Shown here one piece after another: positions 59,423-64,000 of a DNA stretch of 64,000 nt. The translations under genes were made by a program, and so were the position numbers. Every line of letters begins with the position of its first letter. The stretch's first letter is position 1. The notes under the pieces were generated by a model. The model was not told the DNA's origin. It searched no databases and saw nothing but the letters and a program-made list of their open reading frames with translations. Origin of the DNA: Alligator mississippiensis (Eukaryota; Chordata; Crocodylia; Alligatoridae); NCBI RefSeq assembly GCF_030867095.1, contig NC_081829.1, forward strand, positions 89,551,261-89,615,260. The letters run 5' to 3'.

Positions 59423-60738
59423 ACAATTGCACAAAAATATTGGACTGATCCCAACAAAAATCCACTCAAGACACTGCCTTAAAATGTCTTTGATACCTAT
59501 TTCATAGGGGGCTGTATTGGTCTCTTTTCTGGTATGTTTATATGGGCCATTTTGTTGAATAGTAAAGCACAAGTACAGAATTTTTGCTTCAAAACATGGG
59601 TTTATTTTTTTCTGCCAGTACCGAGTTGACAGGTAGTGAAAGCAGGCAGTGCAGCATGCTAGTTTTGTACCAGGAGTTTTGGTGATGATCTTTAAACATA
59701 GGGGTCTGGGAAGTCAAGCAAATGCTCCTGTTTACACTGAGAGCTCTTTAGAGCAAAGGCTCTCTTATTATTTCTTTGTACAGCACTTAGCGCAATGGGA
59801 ACCTGATGTGTTTGGAGCATCCAGGCACTGTTATATTGCATAAATTACACTGAGCTCTTGTGATTAAGGACGGTGCAAATCAATGTGTACAAGGTTGGGG
59901 CTCTTTGCCAATCCTACTGTTGATTTGTACTCAAGATGAAGAATTTCAGGATCAGACCCAATATCGCTAACAAGTAAACTTTTGACTTAATTCCTGTAAA
60001 CTGTTGTGTACTGCGGTGACATGAGTTGTGTTGGTAGGTGAGAGCACAAGTACCACCCTTTATCAGAGTCCTTTCCAATGGAGTTAGATTGACAGGTACA
60101 TAATTTACTTGCTTTGATGCCAATCCACATTCCAGAGAGGTTTGTAAAAGCAAACACAATATTTCACTTGAGTACATTGAAGAAACAAATATAATCAGGG
60201 ATTTTTACCTTAAAGTAAAGATTGGTGTTACTGAAACTTGAGTGGTGATGTACTTGAATGCTCTGGTTTTTTGCTTAATGAAATGGTGATAGTATTTTAA
60301 CTATTAAGGATGAATGTGCTCAGTTTGTTAGTGTGGCTCTGCATGTAGTTGTCTGGTGCGTCTCTTCCAAAGCTGATAGTAATGAGTATGGTTGTTATGC
60401 TCTTTTTCTCTTGGTGCATGTTTGATTAAAAAAAACAACAACATTGGGGTTGATCTAATTATCTATCTAAGTGTATTTCCTAAATTAGGGGAAATTTGTC
60501 TATCATTTAATTGTTTATCTGCATTTCAGTGGCTTTTTCTAATAGTTGGTTTTGCACTTCTGTGTTATCCTGAATTTAAAACGTGACATTTTATAAATGT
60601 ATTTTTCCTCAAATTTTTATTGTTGTATATGTTAACTGCAAATTATTCTAAAACAGAAGTTTTTAAAAAATATTTCTTTTACTTAGACTATTTCTGTTAC
60701 ACTCCAATATAAAATTATTTATCTTTTCATCGTTGCTT

Positions 60739-60744
60739 ATTAAA
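60739..60744 (+). terminator. Candidate SHTN1 polyadenylation signal ATTAAA
   Basis: ATTAAA lies in a very AT-rich stretch with a T/G-rich downstream element about 35 bp on. It is chosen because no canonical AATAAA was found on this strand between the stop and ENO4. RNA ends would decide. Confidence 0.35.
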
Positions 60745-60760
60745 AAGATTACTGACAGTT

Positions 60761-61103
60761 TCCCAAACATTGTGAAATTGTTTTGTTATTCACTAATTCA
60801 GACTGGGGTAAGCTGTCCTCTAAAGCTGTCCCACTTACTGGGGTAAATTTTTGTCCTCTAAAGCAAATTTCTACCTTTATTCTATGCATGGGGTTTGCAG
60901 TGGCATAGCTAGCCATCAGTTGCTGGAATAAGTATGTTTTTCTTCTGGACTAGACATAAGAGAGGTATTGAGCAAGTGTTGGACAAAGCAACTCTGTTTT
61001 TTTTGGTTTTTTTAAATGTTTGTCTTCACATCTCTACAGACAAGTGAAACCTTATATAACGACAGACATTTGTGTAAATACCAAAGCTTAGAGAAGCTGA
61101 GCC
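60761..61103. other. Spacer between the convergent SHTN1 and ENO4 3' ends
   Basis: About 340 bp between the candidate poly(A) signals. Contains ggggta..tgtcctctaaagc twice (about 60806-60826 and 60840-60863). No gene seen. Confidence 0.5.
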
Positions 61104-61109
61104 TTTATT
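61104..61109 (-). terminator. Candidate ENO4 polyadenylation signal AATAAA
   Basis: Canonical hexamer on the minus strand, about 780 bp past the TAG. Cleavage would fall near 61085. Confidence 0.4.
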
Positions 61110-61889
61110 AAAACATCCAGTACTGTATCACAAACTGTTGTTTGAAATGGAGGATGAAAGTATCAAAAAATGCTCATTAACAGCTTAGCACTGTTCCCAT
61201 TGAAGGCAATACTCCAGTGAGTACATGAAGAGGTCACGTTAGAGTGGCTTTAAAATATCTCACTCAGAGTAGTCACAAGTATTTAACTGTATTAAGGGAT
61301 ATGCAGGTTAAGAAACGAGTTGCTTGCTGGAATGAGTTGAGTGTTGTACGTTTACCCTGCCTAAAATTCATGTACCAACATATACTTTAGCCTTAATTAT
61401 TCCTAGACTAAAAACCTGTAAAAACAATACTGTATTGGTGAATAGGAATGAAAATTGAAAGTCATAGTTGAATTTGGAGGTATTTAAAATAATTTGTTAG
61501 AAAAATGTAACAGGTCAAACTTAATATGAATACAAGGATTCAAGTTTGGTACACTATTGCCCTAAGTTTAGGTTGTCCATAAAAACCTGATACTACCATT
61601 GTATCTGCATGAAGGGACTTTGCCACTACACAGTGTGTCCAGGAAGGCTCTGTATAAGTGTGTGGATTTCCCTTGTCAATCAAATGACACATCAGAACAT
61701 AAACCCCAAAATTTACAGTCCATCTCCTGAGGTGCTGTGGACTCACAATTCCAGTCGACTTCACTGACAGCTGAGGGTTCTTAGCACCTTGCAGGACCAG
61801 ACTATTAATTGCTCTGGCTCCAAATCCATTGAAGTGATGCTGATGCATCCATCAAGTCAGGTGGAGTGTGCTGTCCTGTGAGAGAAGTC
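61104..61889 (-). other. ENO4: Probable ENO4 3' untranslated region
   Basis: Downstream of the ENO4 stop on the minus strand, the first AATAAA is at 61109-61104 (tttatt on the + strand). Nothing coding was seen between. If right, this UTR stops about 360 bp from the candidate SHTN1 signal, so the two transcripts end back to back. Confidence 0.45.
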
Positions 61890-62029
61890 CTAGTCCTCAG
61901 CCAGTGATGGCTGGGCAGACTGGGGAAGCATCTGGCCCTGCTTTGTTGGAGGAAGTGCATCAAGTTCTGCATCTATCAGTATTGCTTCTTCAGCAAAATC
62001 AACGAATTCAAGATACTTTTCTCCTGAAC
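61890..62029 (-). CDS. ENO4: ENO4 last coding exon and stop
   Basis: The acceptor is ccccattccag. The first two bases complete Arg; it then reads [20 protein letters not shown] and continues to [21 protein letters not shown] and TAG. The short basic tail of classical enolases is replaced by an acidic one, as expected of ENO4. An upstream ATG in the same frame (62118-62120) lies in the intron and is not a start. Confidence 0.88.
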
Positions 62030-64000
62030 CTGGAATGGGGACAGAAAAAAATAAGTTCTCCTGATTGAAACAGGTTTGTTCAAAACATACTCTCGTGCTT
62101 TTCCAGTTTAAAAAGTCCAAGCGATAAATGCATCACATGCTTAATGTAAAGGATATTAGCAAATATCCTTAACAGCAAATTTTTGCTGTTAGTGTTAGCA
62201 AAAATTCAGCGTCTCCCTTGGGCCCAGTTCTGCAACTGCCAGAGCAGCGAAGGCCACGTTTTAAAGGTATGTAGGCTTTAAAAGGTATGGCTAGGTGCCC
62301 AGAAGGATTTCAAAGGCACATGGATGCCAAGCTCCTAGTGATTTCAAAGGGAGTTGGGCACCAAGTGGGATTTCCAAAAGTCCTTGTCTGCAGCTTTTAA
62401 AACCTAAATACCTTTAAAAATGTGACCTCATGGGACCAAATGCAGGTGCAGCAGTGCACTGTGATTGCATTGTTTGTGGGGGGGGCCAGGATCTGGGTCC
62501 ATAGTGGCTTTATTTTTGTGAAACTTCAAGAAACTACCTTTTCTAGCTCTGTCCATCTCCACTCAAACGAGACTGTCACCATACTCTGCTTTTGCATCAC
62601 AGCATCCTTCCTCTTCATCTTCCTCTCCCACCCCAACAGCTCCATTCCCCTCCACTTTTTACTTGCCCCTCTATAGTTCTCACAGCTCTTCTCCTTTATA
62701 GCCCAATCCCCTCCCACCAGTACAAATCCACACCCCTCCCTATTCAAACTCCCTCTGCCGCTGCTACGCCTACAACTTTTAACACTTCCTAACTTATTTA
62801 TGCAACTTTAATTTTCTGAACCTAATATTGGTACAGTGTGTTACAGTGAAATGGGTTGTAAATTGAATTCTAAATGTACATTTGTCCTGGAGCTAAAATA
62901 CTCTGTGATGAAAAACTCTTAATTTATTTTTATTTCTTAATGCATGAATGCACAGGGGGCTGGAAAATTCCAGCCAGTTAATTTTGCTGGAAAACCTGAC
63001 GTTGACTACCGTCTAAGAAAGGATCTATATTAGCATTCAGGTAAACAGACAATCCATTAGGACAAGAATATACATTGTGGCAAGTGCTATCCTAAGCGTT
63101 TTTGTTGGTGCTTATTTCTGGTCTTTTGATTCCCCTTCCCTCCCATGGAGCAGTTTCAATCATTCTTCCTCCAATCTTTGTTCTCTTATTCATTGCAAGC
63201 TGAAAACAATGCAAGAAAGAAGCTCATACGCAGCGCTCCATTCTTGGCCAGTTCTTCCTCTATAGCAAGAAGGCGGTTGTATTTGGTCACCCTCTCTCCA
63301 CGGGAAAGACCTCCCAGCTTGATAAACCTGGCGCCCAGTCCAACAGCCTTAGGACAAGAAAGTGCATGTTTTAAAAACTACACAGTTAAAGGAGTGAAGT
63401 CATTTCGTTCCACGCTATTTAATTTGGTGTCCTAGCTCTAAACCTAAAGCTCAACAGTATTCCTTGTCTCTCTATGTAGAAATAAAACCCTCCTTTAATG
63501 AAAGATTTGGATGGGTTTGCACATTAATTTTCACTTTAATAAGAAATGAGACTTTATTTCCAAATGCAGTTTCAGTACAAAAAGATTAGAGTTAATTAAG
63601 ACTTTCTATACAAAGCATTATTACTGTTCAGAAATATTTTGAGTAATTCTCTTACATTTTTCCACCAACTAATGCAAGCAAATAGATAACATGCTATTCC
63701 CTATAGCCTGCTGTGGCAATTTTCCTTTATTATTTTATTTGAATTTATTTTTAAGTTTCAAGATTAACTCTGATAAGAGGTGACTTTCTAGAAAAAAGGC
63801 CATTTCACAAAAGGTTATGTGTCTTTCTCACACAGAGACGGCCTTTTTCCTAAATACCAGTTCATGATAAAAGCAATGTTTTAGCAATTCTGCAGTAGAA
63901 CAGCTTTCTGTACTTACCAGATCTACAAGGCTATCATCAGAAGATTCTCCATCTGGACTTCCTAATATGGTAATATGTCTTTGTCCTATATATAATGGGA
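61890..64000 (-). CDS. ENO4: ENO4 (enolase 4), last three coding exons, gene continues past the right edge
   Basis: Enolase catalyses 2-phosphoglycerate to phosphoenolpyruvate. ENO4 is the divergent vertebrate paralogue needed for sperm glycolysis and flagellar structure in mice. Three exons on the minus strand (64000-63918, 63347-63230, 62029-61890) join in phase and encode the C-terminal part of the TIM barrel: [20 protein letters not shown], then [39 protein letters not shown], and an acidic ENO4-type tail ending PSLAED with TAG at 61892-61890. [22 protein letters not shown] corresponds to the enolase GLGTGQIKTGAP.RSERLAKYN block, and its Lys is the catalytic one. The canonical SHRSGETED loop reads GSPDGESSD, so the His and Arg are missing. 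SHTN1 and ENO4 are tail-to-tail neighbours in mammals too, supporting both calls. Confidence 0.92.
62030..63229 (-). other. ENO4: ENO4 last intron
   Basis: Contains a repeated ttagcaaatat/tagcaaaaatt stretch near 62155-62210 and a C/T-rich tract (62580-62790). No exon fits between the flanking exons, whose phases already agree. Confidence 0.7.
63230..63347 (-). CDS. ENO4: ENO4 exon, second from the end (catalytic Lys)
   Basis: The acceptor is tcctaag and the donor is gtatga. It encodes [20 protein letters not shown] and [19 protein letters not shown], plus the first base of an Arg codon. The Lys in FIKLGG (about 63318-63320) matches catalytic Lys396 of yeast enolase, and [10 protein letters not shown] matches the family's RSERLAKYN helix. 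Confidence 0.93.
63348..63917 (-). other. ENO4: ENO4 intron
   Basis: AT-rich intron of 570 bp bounded by gtaagta (minus strand, 63917 down) and tcctaag at 63348. Nothing else seen. Confidence 0.8.
63918..64000 (-). CDS. ENO4: ENO4 exon, third from the end (cut by the window edge)
   Basis: Read on the minus strand this exon runs in from beyond 64000 and ends in phase 0 before gtaagta. It encodes [20 protein letters not shown] and DDSLVDL. The [10 protein letters not shown] segment is the position of the catalytic SHRSGETED loop of classical enolases. Confidence 0.92.

Larger units (their letters stand above)
58312..60760 (+). other. SHTN1: Probable SHTN1 3' untranslated region
   Basis: Non-coding, AT-rich sequence follows the TAA stop. 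There is no AATAAA on this strand before ENO4. The best candidate signal is ATTAAA at 60739-60744, followed by a T/G-rich stretch near 60780. Earlier ATTAAA copies occur near 58546 and 60424. The end is therefore uncertain. A mariner relic (58484-59206) and a small inverted-repeat element near 59350 lie inside. Confidence 0.45.

Noticed and set aside
62050..62120. ATG-started frame entering the last ENO4 exon
   Set aside because: The upstream part is intron; the acceptor ccccattccag and matching phase with 63230-63347 define the exon.

Overview
This is a vertebrate nuclear window, not a prokaryotic or viral one. Short coding blocks with GT..AG borders are scattered through 64 kb of AT-rich, repeat-laden DNA. 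The repeats are CR1 LINEs of several ages, hAT-type elements with 8-bp target-site duplications, a mariner relic, a TTAA-flanked MITE and a few tRNA-derived SINE remnants. No Alu- or L1-type repeats were recognised. This mix suggests a sauropsid, most likely a crocodilian; that assignment is inferred from repeat style alone.

The + strand from the left edge to about 60.7 kb is the 3' two-thirds of SHTN1 (shootin-1, KIAA1598). Twelve coding exons were placed: 1115-1212, 2423-2504, 8266-8360, 29091-29237, 31167-31320, 34877-34979, 37961-38043, 40804-40910, 44957-45010, 48685-48805, 49600-49783 and 58101-58311. All junction phases agree and together give one open frame of 478 full codons. It covers the second half of the coiled coil, the polyproline tract and the long-isoform C-terminal tail ending in DSSNC. 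The first roughly 147 residues and the promoter lie off the left edge. The largest intron (8361-29090) spans 20.7 kb.

The right edge holds the last three coding exons of ENO4 (enolase 4) on the - strand (63918 to beyond 64000, 63230-63347, 61890-62029). The two genes are tail to tail, with candidate poly(A) signals only about 360 bp apart. As far as is known the genes are functionally unrelated: shootin-1 links actin flow to adhesion in growing axons, and ENO4 is the sperm-type enolase. Their adjacency is conserved synteny.

The rest is intronic. The most structured DNA is transposon-derived: a 786-bp hAT element that is almost wholly palindromic (7100-7885); a relative nested in a CR1 (13016-13715); a CR1 with an internal inverted patch and a 30-bp snap-back at its 5' break (14064-16490); and a mariner relic inside the SHTN1 3'UTR (58484-59206). 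I found no operon, CRISPR array, phage, rRNA or functional tRNA gene. I see no evidence for a novel multi-gene system here.
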